A stretch of 64,000 nt of DNA from an uncultured Alphaproteobacteria bacterium (GTDB lineage: Bacteria; Pseudomonadota; Alphaproteobacteria; Rhizobiales; Ancalomicrobiaceae). Position numbers and translations under genes: made by a program. The stretch lies in the NCBI GenBank assembly GCA_937892955.1, contig CALBKH010000002.1:39323-103322 (forward strand). The letters are read 5' to 3'. Numbering within the stretch: the stretch's first letter is position 1; every line of letters starts with the position of its first letter. The notes under the pieces were generated by a model. That model searched no databases, was not told where the DNA came from, and saw only the letters and a program-made list of their open reading frames with translations. Shown here one piece after another: positions 1 through 8,495 of this stretch.

Positions 1-916
1 CCTGGCCGGCGATCGGGTGGATGCCGTGCGCGGCGTCGCCGACGAGAGCGAAGCGCGGCCGGACGAAATCGCGGGCGAGCGTCAGGCCGAGCGGGAAGGC
101 CTTCGGCTTCGCCAGCACCTCCACCGCACCGAGATGGCGGCCGAAGCGGCGCTCGAGTTCGAGGCCGAAGGTGAAGTCGTCGCCCTTCACCAGACGGTCG
201 GCGGTGGTGGATTTCTCGCTCCACACCAGCGACGACCGGTGGCGGCCGGCGGCATCGTCGGTGAGCGGCAGGATGGCGAAGGGGCCGGAGGGCAGGAAGT
301 GCTCTTCCGCCCGGCCATCGTGCGGCCGCTCGTGAGCGACCGTGGTGACGATGCCCGACTGGCCGTAGTCCCAGCGCACCACACCGATGCCGGCGAGATC
401 GCGTAGTTTCGAACGGACACCGTCGGCGGCGACGAGCAGGCCGGCGGAGAGGGTCGCGCCCGAAGCGAGGCGGACGTCGACGCGGGTCTCGCCGACGTCG
501 AAGCCGGTCACCCGTTCGGGCATCAGAACGGCGACGCCGAGGTCGCGCGCGGCGGCGAGAAGGGCGGAGACCATCACCGCGTTCGGCACCATGTGGGCGA
601 AGGGTTCGCCGGTCGAAAGCGCCCCGTCGAAGGTGAGGAACACCGGGCGAACGGCATCGTCGAGACGCGAATCGGTGACGATCATGTCGACGATCGGCTG
701 GGCGTGTGGGGCGATCTCACCCCAGACGCCGAGGCGTTCGAGCATGCGGCGGGCGGCGGCGGCGATCGCCGAGGCGCGGGCGTCGGGGCCGGCGGTCGGC
801 GGGGTCGGGTCGATCACGGCGACGGTGAGACGCGGATCGCCCTGCTTCAGCGCCAAGGCCAGCGAGGCCCCGACATGGCCGCCCCCGGCGACGACGACAT
901 CGAATTCGGACGACAT
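1..916 (-). CDS. UbiH/UbiF/COQ6-family FAD monooxygenase (3' end outside window)
   Basis: This is a flavoprotein hydroxylase of the ubiquinone-biosynthesis type, a family that hydroxylates the aromatic ring of polyprenylated quinone precursors at the membrane. Read on the minus strand from the ATG at 914-916, it begins MSSEFDVVVAGGGHVGASLA, which is the N-terminal FAD-binding Rossmann motif with GxGxxG. Close to the window edge it has VGDAAHGIHPIAGQ, the second FAD-contact motif of the family (GDAAH...P..GQG). About 305 codons are visible and roughly 90-100 C-terminal residues lie outside. Which ring position it acts on cannot be told, so no gene symbol is given. It is divergent from tesB, with 177 bases between the two starts. 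Confidence 0.88.
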   Translation of the reverse strand, partial: MSSEFDVVVAGGGHVGASLALALKQGDPRLTVAVIDPTPPTAGPDARASAIAAAARRMLERLGVWGEIAPHAQPIVDMIVTDSRLDDAVRPVFLTFDGALSTGEPFAHMVPNAVMVSALLAAARDLGVAVLMPERVTGFDVGETRVDVRLASGATLSAGLLVAADGVRSKLRDLAGIGVVRWDYGQSGIVTTVAHERPHDGRAEEHFLPSGPFAILPLTDDAAGRHRSSLVWSEKSTTADRLVKGDDFTFGLELERRFGRHLGAVEVLAKPKAFPLGLTLARDFVRPRFALVGDAAHGIHPIAGQ

Positions 917-1093
917 GGGGCGCAATCCTCGCTTCTCCGCTCCGCCGCGCGGCGGCCGGTCGGTCATCACTCATAAACCGGGCGCGCCGCGAAGGCCACC
1001 GACGGACGATCGTCGACTTGACGCGGTCCCGGTCGCCGGCTCACCTTCGGAGAGAGACTTTCCCTATTCGTCCATCTCTTCTCGGGAATCGCC

Positions 1094-1960
1094 ATGTCCT
1101 CCGCCGTCGCCGGGCTGTTGCAGATCCTCGACCTCGAAAGGCTCGAGGTCGATCTCTTCCGCGGACGTAGTCCGCAGGTCGGTTGGCAGCGCGTTTTCGG
1201 CGGGCAGGTGATCTCGCAGGCGCTGGTGGCGGCGACACGGACGGTGACCGGGCGGCCGGTGCACTCGTTGCACGGCTATTTCATGCGGCCGGGCGATCCG
1301 TCGGTGCCGATCATCTACGAGGTCGACCGGATCCGCGACGGTGGCTCCTTCACCACGCGGCGGGTGCGCGGCATCCAGCACGGTGCGGCGATCTTCTCCA
1401 TGGAGGCATCGTTCCACATCCGCGAGGACGGTCTGGAACATCAGATGCCGATGCCGGAGACGACCGCGCCGGAGCTTCTGCCGGGCGAGGCGGAGCTCAA
1501 GGCCAAGTTCCTGTCGAAGGCGCCGCCCAACGTTCGGCACTATTGGGAACGGGAGCGGCCGATCGAGATGCGGCCGGTCGATTTCGATCACTACCTGAGC
1601 CGTCACCGACGCGAGGCGAACCAGCAGGTGTGGGTGCGCACGACCGGAGCGTTGCCCGACGACCCGGATATCCACGCCGCGGTCCTCGCCTACGCCTCGG
1701 ACTTCACCCTGCTCGACACCGCGCTCTTCGCCCACGGCCGGTCGGTGTTCGACAAGGACCTGCAGCTCGCCAGCCTCGACCACGCCATGTGGTTCCACGC
1801 CCCCTTCCGGGTGGACGACTGGCTGCTCTACGCCCAAGACAGCCCCTATACCGGCGGCGCACGCGGCTTCTGTCGGGGGTCGCTGTTCACGCCGGACGGC
1901 CGGCTGGTGGTCTCCACCGCCCAGGAAGGCCTGATCCGCCGGGCGCGGCCGAAGAGCTGA
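1094..1960 (+). CDS. tesB: Acyl-CoA thioesterase II
   Basis: A 288-residue TesB-type double-hotdog thioesterase, which hydrolyses medium- and long-chain acyl-CoAs to free acids. The N-terminal half has the family signature around VGWQRVFGGQVISQAL and VHSLHGYFMRPGDP. The C-terminal hotdog has SDFTLLDTA (the conserved catalytic Asp), SLDHAMWFH and STAQEGLIR, whose Ser/Thr and Gln complete the usual Asp-Thr-Gln triad. Length matches the family (about 285-290 residues). The ATG at 1094 is the only start that gives the normal N-terminus. It is a single gene followed by a 488-base gap before glnK. Confidence 0.95.
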   Translation: MSSAVAGLLQILDLERLEVDLFRGRSPQVGWQRVFGGQVISQALVAATRTVTGRPVHSLHGYFMRPGDPSVPIIYEVDRIRDGGSFTTRRVRGIQHGAAIFSMEASFHIREDGLEHQMPMPETTAPELLPGEAELKAKFLSKAPPNVRHYWERERPIEMRPVDFDHYLSRHRREANQQVWVRTTGALPDDPDIHAAVLAYASDFTLLDTALFAHGRSVFDKDLQLASLDHAMWFHAPFRVDDWLLYAQDSPYTGGARGFCRGSLFTPDGRLVVSTAQEGLIRRARPKS

Positions 1961-2448
1961 TCCAGCCTCACCGATCGAACCGACGAGTGTTCACCCGTCC
2001 GCGACGCCGCCGTCGCGCGCTCGGCGGCCGCCGATCGAGCGGCGGTCCGATCGTGGCGACGGGATGACGGTGTGCGGCCGCGATTGCCTGTCTTTCGATC
2101 AACCCTCTTCTGCGGCAGGTCATCGCGAAGACGGCGAAAATCCGGCCCGGATCACCGGCCGCTCGTAACTCTGCACAAAATCGCGGCACAAATGACGGCG
2201 GAATCGGGGCGCAGCCGACGAATCCCCGCCGAGCCGCCCATATTTTATGCAAACGCTGAATCGAGATTGAGCGGACCGATTCGCGAAATGCCTCGAAATT
2301 GGTGTTTTTTCAAAGAGTTGCCGCGATCGCGAGGGAGTTGGCACGAAGCTTGATTCCAAGAGGGCGGCGCCGACGGACCATGGGCCCGCCGTCACCATTC
2401 GTCAGTTCAGGGCCCACCATCGGGCAACAGGCAAACGGGAACCACCAC
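1961..2448 (+). other. tesB-glnK intergenic region, leader of glnK
   Basis: These 488 bases carry no convincing gene. GC drops in the second half (about 2200-2310), as expected for a regulatory region. It holds the sigma-54 promoter at 2338-2354. A TGCAC half-site at 2172-2176, about 165 bases further upstream, might be part of an NtrC enhancer, but no full TGCAC..GTGCA dyad was found. No terminator for tesB was seen. Confidence 0.5.
2338..2354 (+). promoter_or_regulatory. Sigma-54 (RpoN) promoter of glnK-amtB
   Basis: The sequence TTGGCACGAAGCTTGAT matches the RpoN consensus YTGGCACGNNNNTTGCW except that the C of the -12 GC is A. The -24 GG lies at 2340-2341 and the -12 position at 2352-2353, exactly ten bases apart. 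Transcription would start near 2365, about 85 bases before the glnK ATG. NtrC-activated RpoN promoters are the normal control for glnK-amtB in alphaproteobacteria. Confidence 0.8.
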
Positions 2449-2787
2449 ATGAAGTTCGTGATGGCCATCATCAAGCCGTTCAAGCTGGACGAGGTGCGTG
2501 ACGCCCTCACCGCGATCGGCGTCCAGGGTCTCACCGTGACCGAGGTGAAGGGCTACGGCCGCCAGAAGGGTCATACCGAGATCTACCGCGGCACCGAGTA
2601 CGCGGTCAGCTTCCTGCCGAAGATCAAGATCGAGATCGCGGTCGGCACCGACCAGGTCGACAAGGTTGTCGCGGCGATCTCCTCGGCCGCCAAGACCGGC
2701 CAGATCGGCGACGGCAAGATCTTCGTCTACGGCATCGACCAGGCGGTTCGCATCCGCACCGGCGAAACCGATTCCGAAGCGCTCTGA
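2449..2787 (+). CDS. glnK: Nitrogen regulatory protein P-II
   Basis: A 112-residue P-II signal-transduction protein. It senses ATP/ADP and 2-oxoglutarate and binds AmtB to block ammonium entry when nitrogen is plentiful. The start MKFVMAIIKPFKLDEVRDAL is the standard P-II N-terminus. The T-loop GYGRQKGHTEIYRGTEY places the uridylylation tyrosine at Tyr51, and the C-terminus carries the PROSITE-like GKIFVYGIDQAVRIRTGE. An in-frame upstream extension is rejected because it is not P-II-like and because the ATG at 2449 gives the usual length. It lies 21 bases before amtB, so the pair forms one operon. It is named glnK rather than glnB because of the amtB linkage. Confidence 0.96.
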   Translation: MKFVMAIIKPFKLDEVRDALTAIGVQGLTVTEVKGYGRQKGHTEIYRGTEYAVSFLPKIKIEIAVGTDQVDKVVAAISSAAKTGQIGDGKIFVYGIDQAVRIRTGETDSEAL

Positions 2788-2808
2788 GTTTCCAGGGGAG
2801 TCATCCGA

Positions 2809-4218
2809 ATGAATCTCGTACGTACTCTTCACCGGGGCGCCGACGCCGCCAAGACCGCCGCGCTCGCGGCGGCCATGAGTGCCTTCGCCGCCATGCCCGC
2901 CCTCGCCCAGGACGCTGCCGCCGCCGCCGCCGCTCCCAAGGTGGACAAGGGTGACACCACCTGGATGCTGATCTCCACGATCCTGGTCATCATGATGACC
3001 ATTCCGGGTCTGGCGCTCTTCTACGGTGGTCTCGTCCGCGCCAAGAACGTGCTGTCGGTTCTGGTCCAGGTGTTCGCCGGCTTCTCGATGATCTCGATCC
3101 TCTGGGTCGTCTACGGCTACTCGCTCGCCTTCACCGGCGCCGGCAAGGCCGAAGAAGTCACCGCTCTGACGCCGTTCATCGGCACGCTCGACAAGATGTT
3201 CCTCTCCGGCGTGACCATCGAGAGCGTCGCCGAGACGTTCACGAAGGGCGTCTACATCCCCGAGCTCAGCTTCGTCATCTTCCAGCTGACCTTCGCCGCG
3301 ATCACCCCGGCGCTGATCATCGGCGCCTTCGCCGAGCGCATCAAGTTCGCTGCGGTCATGATCTTCCTGGTGATCTGGTTCACCTTCTCCTACCTGCCGA
3401 TGGCCCACATGGTCTGGTGGTGGGGCGGCCCGTCGGCGCCCGACGCTCCGTCGGGTCTGCTGTTCGGCTGGGGTGCTCTCGACTTCGCCGGCGGCACGGT
3501 CGTTCACATCAACGCCGGTGTCGCGGGTCTCGTCGGCGCCATCGTCCTCGGCCGTCGCGTCGGCTTCAACAAGGACAACATGGCTCCGCACAACCTGCCG
3601 ATGACCATGATCGGCGCGTGCCTGCTGTGGGTCGGTTGGTTCGGCTTCAACGCCGGCTCCAACCTCGAGTCCAACGGCCTCACCGCTCAGGCGATCCTCA
3701 ACACCACCGTCGCCACCGCCGCGGCCGCCCTGGCCTGGATGTTCGTCGAGTGGCTGACCCGTGGTCACGCCTCGGTGCTGGGTGCCGCTTCGGGTGCCGT
3801 CGCCGGTCTCGTCGCGATCACCCCGGCCGCCGGTCTCGCCGGTGCGGGTGGTGCCATCGTCCTCGGCGCCGTCGCCGGTGTGGTCTGCCTGTGGGCCGTC
3901 GTGTCGCTGAAGCCGATGCTCGGCTACGACGACAGCCTCGACGTCTTCGGTGTGCACGGCGTCGGCGGTATCGTCGGTGCGCTGGGCACCGCGATCGTCG
4001 CGGCCCCGTCGCTCGGTGGCTTCGGCGTCGGCGAATACACCATCGCCGGTCAGCTCATGACCCAGGCCAAGGCCGTCCTCGTCTGCATCGTCCTGACGAG
4101 CGTCGTCTCCCTGGTCGCCCTCTACGTCATCAAGCTGCTCTTCGGCGTCCGCGTCTCCGAGCAGGCCGAACGCGAGGGTCTCGACATCTCGACCCACGGC
4201 GAACGCGCCTACAACTGA
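2809..4218 (+). CDS. amtB: Ammonium transporter AmtB
   Basis: A 469-residue Amt/MEP/Rh channel conducting ammonium or ammonia across the inner membrane. A cleavable signal peptide is visible (hydrophobic stretch ending PALAQDA, around residue 34), followed by a short Ala-rich linker and eleven predicted membrane helices. Amt hallmarks include GLALFYGGLVRAKNV, GALDFAGGTVVHINAGVAGL (the signature, with the first pore His) and DVFGVHGVGGIVGALGT (second pore His). The C-terminal tail RVSEQAEREGLDISTHGERAY is the GlnK-responsive cytosolic tail. It is cotranscribed with glnK and followed by a strong terminator at 4279-4308. Confidence 0.96.
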   Translation: MNLVRTLHRGADAAKTAALAAAMSAFAAMPALAQDAAAAAAAPKVDKGDTTWMLISTILVIMMTIPGLALFYGGLVRAKNVLSVLVQVFAGFSMISILWVVYGYSLAFTGAGKAEEVTALTPFIGTLDKMFLSGVTIESVAETFTKGVYIPELSFVIFQLTFAAITPALIIGAFAERIKFAAVMIFLVIWFTFSYLPMAHMVWWWGGPSAPDAPSGLLFGWGALDFAGGTVVHINAGVAGLVGAIVLGRRVGFNKDNMAPHNLPMTMIGACLLWVGWFGFNAGSNLESNGLTAQAILNTTVATAAAALAWMFVEWLTRGHASVLGAASGAVAGLVAITPAAGLAGAGGAIVLGAVAGVVCLWAVVSLKPMLGYDDSLDVFGVHGVGGIVGALGTAIVAAPSLGGFGVGEYTIAGQLMTQAKAVLVCIVLTSVVSLVALYVIKLLFGVRVSEQAEREGLDISTHGERAYN

Positions 4219-4278
4219 TGCGAACGGGATCGGCGGTCCGCCGCCGATCCCCCTTCATCGTTCCTCCCTGGACTTCTC

Positions 4279-4308
4279 GAACCCCGGACGGCCCGCCGTC
4301 CGGGGTTC
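4279..4308 (+). terminator. Rho-independent terminator after glnK-amtB
   Basis: A perfect 13-bp stem (4279-4291 with 4296-4308) has a four-base loop and is followed by a pyrimidine-rich TCTCTTTC tail. It lies 61 bases after the amtB stop and isolates the nitrogen operon from the next gene. Confidence 0.85.
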
Positions 4309-4396
4309 TCTCTTTCGTGACACCCGGTTCGAAACGGCCCGAGCGAAGGCGCGCCGGGGTCACAAGGCGAGAACGTCGGTGCGGGAGCGGGCTTGG

Positions 4397-4411
4397 TTAA
4401 CAGCGCCTTAA
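4397..4411. promoter_or_regulatory. CtrA-type binding site upstream of aminotransferase-ftsK
   Basis: TTAA-N7-TTAA is the full CtrA recognition sequence, and here it occurs as TTAACAGCGCCTTAAC, including the trailing C of the Caulobacter consensus TTAAN7TTAAC. It sits 46 bases before the aminotransferase ATG, at promoter distance. In a genome this GC-rich, two spaced TTAA blocks are unlikely by chance. CtrA is the cell-cycle regulator of alphaproteobacteria, and ftsK is the second gene of the transcript. Confidence 0.7.
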
Positions 4412-4456
4412 CCGTCGACCTCTAGGCTCGGATGCGACAACGGACGTTCGAGCTCC

Positions 4457-5686
4457 ATGACCGCATCGACCATCGCATCCCCTTCTCCGAGCACCGAGGC
4501 GGCGAACGCGACCTTCGTGTCGCCGTTCCAGCGGCTCGCCGATCTTCTCGCTCCGATCCAGCCCGGTCGCGCGCCGATCAATCTGACGGTGGGCGAGCCG
4601 CGCCATGCGGTGCCGGGCTTCGTCGGGCCGGTTCTGGCGCGTGAGATCGACGGCTTCGGTCGCTATCCGGCGATTCGCGGCACCGACGCCTTCCGGCAGG
4701 CGGTGGCGGACTGGCTCGATCGGCGCTACGGGCTCGTCGGCGCGGTCGATCCGGAGCGGGGCGTGCTGCCGCTCAACGGGTCGCGCGAGGGGTTGTTCTT
4801 CGCCGCGCTCGAGGCGAAGCGGCGCTCGAAGAAGCCGGCCGATCGGCCGGCGATCCTGCTGCCCAATCCCTTCTATCAGGCCTATGCGGCCGGTGCGGTG
4901 GCGGCGGGTTGCGAGGCGGTGATGATCGACGCCGGACCGGAGACCGGCTTCCTGCCCGATCTCGAGGCGCTTCCCGAAGCGCTGCTCGATCGGGTGATCG
5001 CGGTCTACTACGCCTCGCCGGCCAACCCACAGGGCGCGGTGGCGAGCCGGGCCGACTGGCGGCGGGTGATCGAGCGGGCGCGGGCGCACGACTTCATGCT
5101 CTTCGCCGACGAGTGCTACTCGGAGATCTATCGCGGCGATGCCGCGCCGGAGGGCGTGCTTTCCGCCGCGCACGATCTCGGCGCCGGGCTCTCCCGGGTG
5201 GTCACCTTCAACTCGTTGTCGAAGCGCTCCAACCTGCCGGGATTGCGCTGCGGCTTCGCCGCCGGCGATCCCGATTTCCTCGCCGCCTGGGTGGGGTTCC
5301 GCAGCATGGCGGCGCCGCAGGTGCCCGGACCGGTCCAGGCGGTGGCGATGGCGGCCTTCGGCGACGAGGCCCATGTGATCGAGAACCGGCGGCTCTACGA
5401 CGTCAAGTTCGAGGCGGCGTCGCGCATCCTCGGCTCGCGATACGGCTACGCGACGCCGCCGGCCGGCTTCTTCCTGTGGCTCGACGTGGCGGCGCTCGGC
5501 GGCGGCGAAGCGGTGGCGGTGCGGCTGTGGCGCGACGCCGGCGTGCGCACCGTGCCCGGCGGTTATCTCTGCGGGATCGGGCCGGACGGCCACAATCCCG
5601 GGGCGGCCCATCTCAGGGTCGCCATGGTCGAATCGCCGGCGCTGACGGAAGAAGCGCTCGGCCGCATCGTCGAAACCCTCGGCTGA
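4457..5686 (+). CDS. Class I/II aminotransferase (DapC-like)
   Basis: A 409-residue fold-type I PLP aminotransferase. Visible motifs are the N-terminal substrate loop NLTVGEPRHAVP, the PLP-phosphate and ring contacts ASPANPQG and FADECYSEIY, and SLSKRSNLPGLRCGF, whose Lys256 should form the internal aldimine. The C-terminal substrate Arg is in HLRVAMV. Proteins of this type beside ftsK in Rhizobiales are usually annotated as succinyldiaminopimelate aminotransferase (lysine and peptidoglycan precursor synthesis); that role is inference from context. It is co-oriented with ftsK (29-base gap) and preceded by a CtrA box. Confidence 0.88.
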   Translation: MTASTIASPSPSTEAANATFVSPFQRLADLLAPIQPGRAPINLTVGEPRHAVPGFVGPVLAREIDGFGRYPAIRGTDAFRQAVADWLDRRYGLVGAVDPERGVLPLNGSREGLFFAALEAKRRSKKPADRPAILLPNPFYQAYAAGAVAAGCEAVMIDAGPETGFLPDLEALPEALLDRVIAVYYASPANPQGAVASRADWRRVIERARAHDFMLFADECYSEIYRGDAAPEGVLSAAHDLGAGLSRVVTFNSLSKRSNLPGLRCGFAAGDPDFLAAWVGFRSMAAPQVPGPVQAVAMAAFGDEAHVIENRRLYDVKFEAASRILGSRYGYATPPAGFFLWLDVAALGGGEAVAVRLWRDAGVRTVPGGYLCGIGPDGHNPGAAHLRVAMVESPALTEEALGRIVETLG

Positions 5687-5715
5687 GACCGAGAGACAGG
5701 AAGGGGACGCTCCTC

Positions 5716-8370
5716 ATGCGTTCGGCACGTTCGGTTCCGACCCGCTCGGCGCCCGCCCAGGACATCCGGCAGATCCTCGCGCGAAATCTGCGTGGGGCGG
5801 CCGGGCTCGCCACCATCGCAGGGCTCGCCGCGGTGGCGGCGGCGCTCGCCACCTGGTCGGCGACCGATCCCAGCCTGTCGAACGCCACATCGGCTCCGGC
5901 GAAGAACGCGCTCGGCTTCTTCGGCGCGTCGATCGCCGATCTGGCGATGCAGCTCTTCGGTCTCGCCTCGGCGACGATGTTGCCGCCGTTCCTGGTGGTC
6001 GGCTGGCGCCTCGTCACCGGCGAAGCGGGCGGCTTCGACCGCCGCTTCGGGGTGTGGTGGGTGATCGCCACGATCGCCGCGGCGGGTGCCTTCGCGGCGC
6101 TGCCGCTCGCCGACGGCTGGCCGCTGCCGGTGGGTCTCGGCGGCGTCGTCGGCGACATGCTGATCCGCATGCCGCAGCGTCTCTTCGGCGAAGGCGAGAT
6201 CATGCGCATGGTGCTCGTCGCCGGCTTCGGTGGCCTCGCCCTCTACGCCTATCTCCGGGCGCTCGCCTGGGTCGGGCCGGATCCGACGGTGGTCGAGGAG
6301 GACGAGGTCGACGGGGATTGGGACGACGATCGCGGCGGCTTCATGCCGCTCGCGCACCTGCACCACACGTTCATGGTGGTGCGGGCCAATCTGCTGCGTT
6401 TCTTCGGGTTCCGCTCCTCGACCCTCGACAATCGCCGCCACGGCCTGTCGCTCGGTCGTCTGTTCGATCGCTTCCGCCATCGCCGTGCCGATCGCTATGA
6501 CGACGAGGACGACTACGCGCCGCGTCCGAGCGTCGGCCTGAGGCCGCGTCCGGTGCCGCAGCGGGTCGAGCCGGCCTTCGCGCCGGCGCCGCGCCAGGCC
6601 GCGCCGCGGGTCGCTGCGCCGCCGGCTCCGCCGGTGGAGGAGGAATGGGAGGACGACGAACCGCCCTTCGAGCCGGAGATCCAAGAACGCGAGATCGCGC
6701 CGGCCCCTGCCCCGGCGCCGCGTCCCGCCGCGCCGCAGGTGTCGCGCGGACCGGCGGCGCAGGTCGCCGCCGACCGTCGCGTCGCGGTGACGCCGGCCGC
6801 CAAGCCGCCGACCCCGGGCAAGCCGGGGGCGCGCGACGTCGGCATGCGCGACGACGTCGTCGAGACGGAACGCGGTTACCAGTTCCCGCCGCTGTCGCTG
6901 CTCGCCGAGCCGAAACGCATGGGGCCGGACCGCGAGCTCTCCGAAGACATCCTCGAGGGCAACGCCGGGACGCTCGAGGGCGTGCTCGACGACTTCGGCA
7001 TCAAGGGCGAGATCAACCACGTCCGCCCGGGCCCGGTGGTGACGCTCTACGAGCTCGAGCCGGCGCCGGGGGTGAAGTCGTCCCGCGTCATCGGGCTCGC
7101 CGACGACATCGCCCGCTCGATGAGCGCGGTCTCGGCCCGTGTGGCGGTGGTGCCGGGGCGCAACGTCATCGGCATCGAGCTGCCCAATCAGCGGCGCGAG
7201 ACGGTCTTCCTGCGCGAGCTCCTGTCGAGCCGCGACTTCGAAGGAACCAAAGCGAAGCTCGCCTTCTGTCTCGGCAAGACGATCGGCGGCGAATCGGTCA
7301 TCGCCGATCTCGCCCGCATGCCGCATCTCCTGGTCGCCGGCACCACCGGTTCGGGCAAATCGGTGGCGATCAACACGATGATCGTGTCGCTGCTCTACCG
7401 GCTGACGCCGCAGCAGTGCCGGCTGATCATGATCGATCCGAAGATGTTGGAACTGTCGGTCTACGACAATATCCCGCACCTGCTCACCCCCGTCGTCACC
7501 GACCCGAAGAAGGCGGTGGTGGCGTTGAAGTGGACGGTGCGCGAGATGGAGGACCGCTATCGCAAGATGTCCAAGCTCGGGGTGCGCAACATCGACGGCT
7601 TCAACGCCCGCGTCGCCGAGGCGAACGCCCGCGGCGAGGTGCTGACCCGCGAGGTGCAGACCGGCTTCCATCGCACCACCGGCGAGCCGATCTTCGAGCA
7701 GGAGGAGCTGGCGCTCGAGCCCTTGCCCTACATCGTCGTCGTCGTCGACGAGATGGCCGACCTGATGATGGTCGCCGGCAAGGAGATCGAAGGGGCGATC
7801 CAGCGCCTCGCCCAGATGGCGCGCGCCGCCGGCATCCACATCGTCATGGCGACGCAGCGGCCGTCGGTCGACGTCATCACCGGCACGATCAAGGCCAATT
7901 TCCCGACCCGCATCTCCTTCCAGGTGACTTCGAAGATCGACAGCCGAACCATCCTCGGCGAGCAGGGGGCGGAACAGCTCCTCGGCCAGGGCGACATGTT
8001 GTTCATGGCCGGCGGTGGTCGTATCCAGCGTGTCCACGGGCCGTTCGTCTCCGACGAGGAGGTCGAGAAGGTGGTGGCGCACCTGAAGAAGCAGGGCGCG
8101 CCGCAGTATCTCGAGGCGATCACCGCGGAAGAGGACGAGGCGGTGCCGGGCGACGAGATGGGCAATCTCGAGGAGTCGGCCGATCTCTACGACAAGGCGG
8201 TGGCGCTCGTCCTGCGCGATAGGAAGGCCTCGACCTCCTACATCCAGCGGCGGCTGCAGATCGGTTACAACCGCGCCGCTTCGCTGATCGAGCGGATGGA
8301 GCGCGAGGGGCTGGTCGGCGCGGCCAACCACGCCGGCAAGCGCGAGATCCTGGTGGGCGAGGGGGACTGA
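5716..8370 (+). CDS. ftsK: DNA translocase FtsK
   Basis: An 884-residue FtsK/SpoIIIE translocase, which anchors at the division septum and pumps chromosome termini before cell separation. The N-terminal 230 residues hold four to five membrane helices. A Pro/Ala- and Glu-rich linker follows (about residues 240-385). The motor has Walker A GTTGSGKSVAIN at about 542, Walker B YIVVVVDEMADLMM, and ATQRPSVDVITGTIKANFP. The C-terminal winged-helix gamma domain, which in the family reads KOPS, contains STSYIQRRLQIGYNRAA. The ATG at 5716 is chosen because AGGAAGGGG lies just before it and membrane-helix coding follows; longer in-frame extensions overlap the aminotransferase. Length is normal for alphaproteobacteria. 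Confidence 0.96.
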   Translation: MRSARSVPTRSAPAQDIRQILARNLRGAAGLATIAGLAAVAAALATWSATDPSLSNATSAPAKNALGFFGASIADLAMQLFGLASATMLPPFLVVGWRLVTGEAGGFDRRFGVWWVIATIAAAGAFAALPLADGWPLPVGLGGVVGDMLIRMPQRLFGEGEIMRMVLVAGFGGLALYAYLRALAWVGPDPTVVEEDEVDGDWDDDRGGFMPLAHLHHTFMVVRANLLRFFGFRSSTLDNRRHGLSLGRLFDRFRHRRADRYDDEDDYAPRPSVGLRPRPVPQRVEPAFAPAPRQAAPRVAAPPAPPVEEEWEDDEPPFEPEIQEREIAPAPAPAPRPAAPQVSRGPAAQVAADRRVAVTPAAKPPTPGKPGARDVGMRDDVVETERGYQFPPLSLLAEPKRMGPDRELSEDILEGNAGTLEGVLDDFGIKGEINHVRPGPVVTLYELEPAPGVKSSRVIGLADDIARSMSAVSARVAVVPGRNVIGIELPNQRRETVFLRELLSSRDFEGTKAKLAFCLGKTIGGESVIADLARMPHLLVAGTTGSGKSVAINTMIVSLLYRLTPQQCRLIMIDPKMLELSVYDNIPHLLTPVVTDPKKAVVALKWTVREMEDRYRKMSKLGVRNIDGFNARVAEANARGEVLTREVQTGFHRTTGEPIFEQEELALEPLPYIVVVVDEMADLMMVAGKEIEGAIQRLAQMARAAGIHIVMATQRPSVDVITGTIKANFPTRISFQVTSKIDSRTILGEQGAEQLLGQGDMLFMAGGGRIQRVHGPFVSDEEVEKVVAHLKKQGAPQYLEAITAEEDEAVPGDEMGNLEESADLYDKAVALVLRDRKASTSYIQRRLQIGYNRAASLIERMEREGLVGAANHAGKREILVGEGD

Positions 8371-8495
8371 TCTCCCTCACCCCGGTTCCGCCACGATGGT
8401 GGGGTAGCTCCTCGCCGAAAGGGTCGGGGCCGGTGCGGCGAATCACCGAGACGGTTCGCCCGCGGGTCCTTCACAGACATCCACGAGGTCCATCG

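Noticed and set aside
1018..1046. Sigma-70 promoter for tesB starting with TTGACG
   Set aside because: No acceptable -10 hexamer occurs at 16-18 bases from it.
2407..4197. Long open frame antisense to glnK-amtB (596 codons)
   Set aside because: Highly charged Asp/Glu/Arg/His-rich translation with no motifs. It mirrors the codon bias of the real genes on the other strand.
5563..8331. Long open frame antisense to ftsK (922 codons)
   Set aside because: Low-complexity Arg/Glu/Asp/His composition; the plus strand encodes an unmistakable FtsK.
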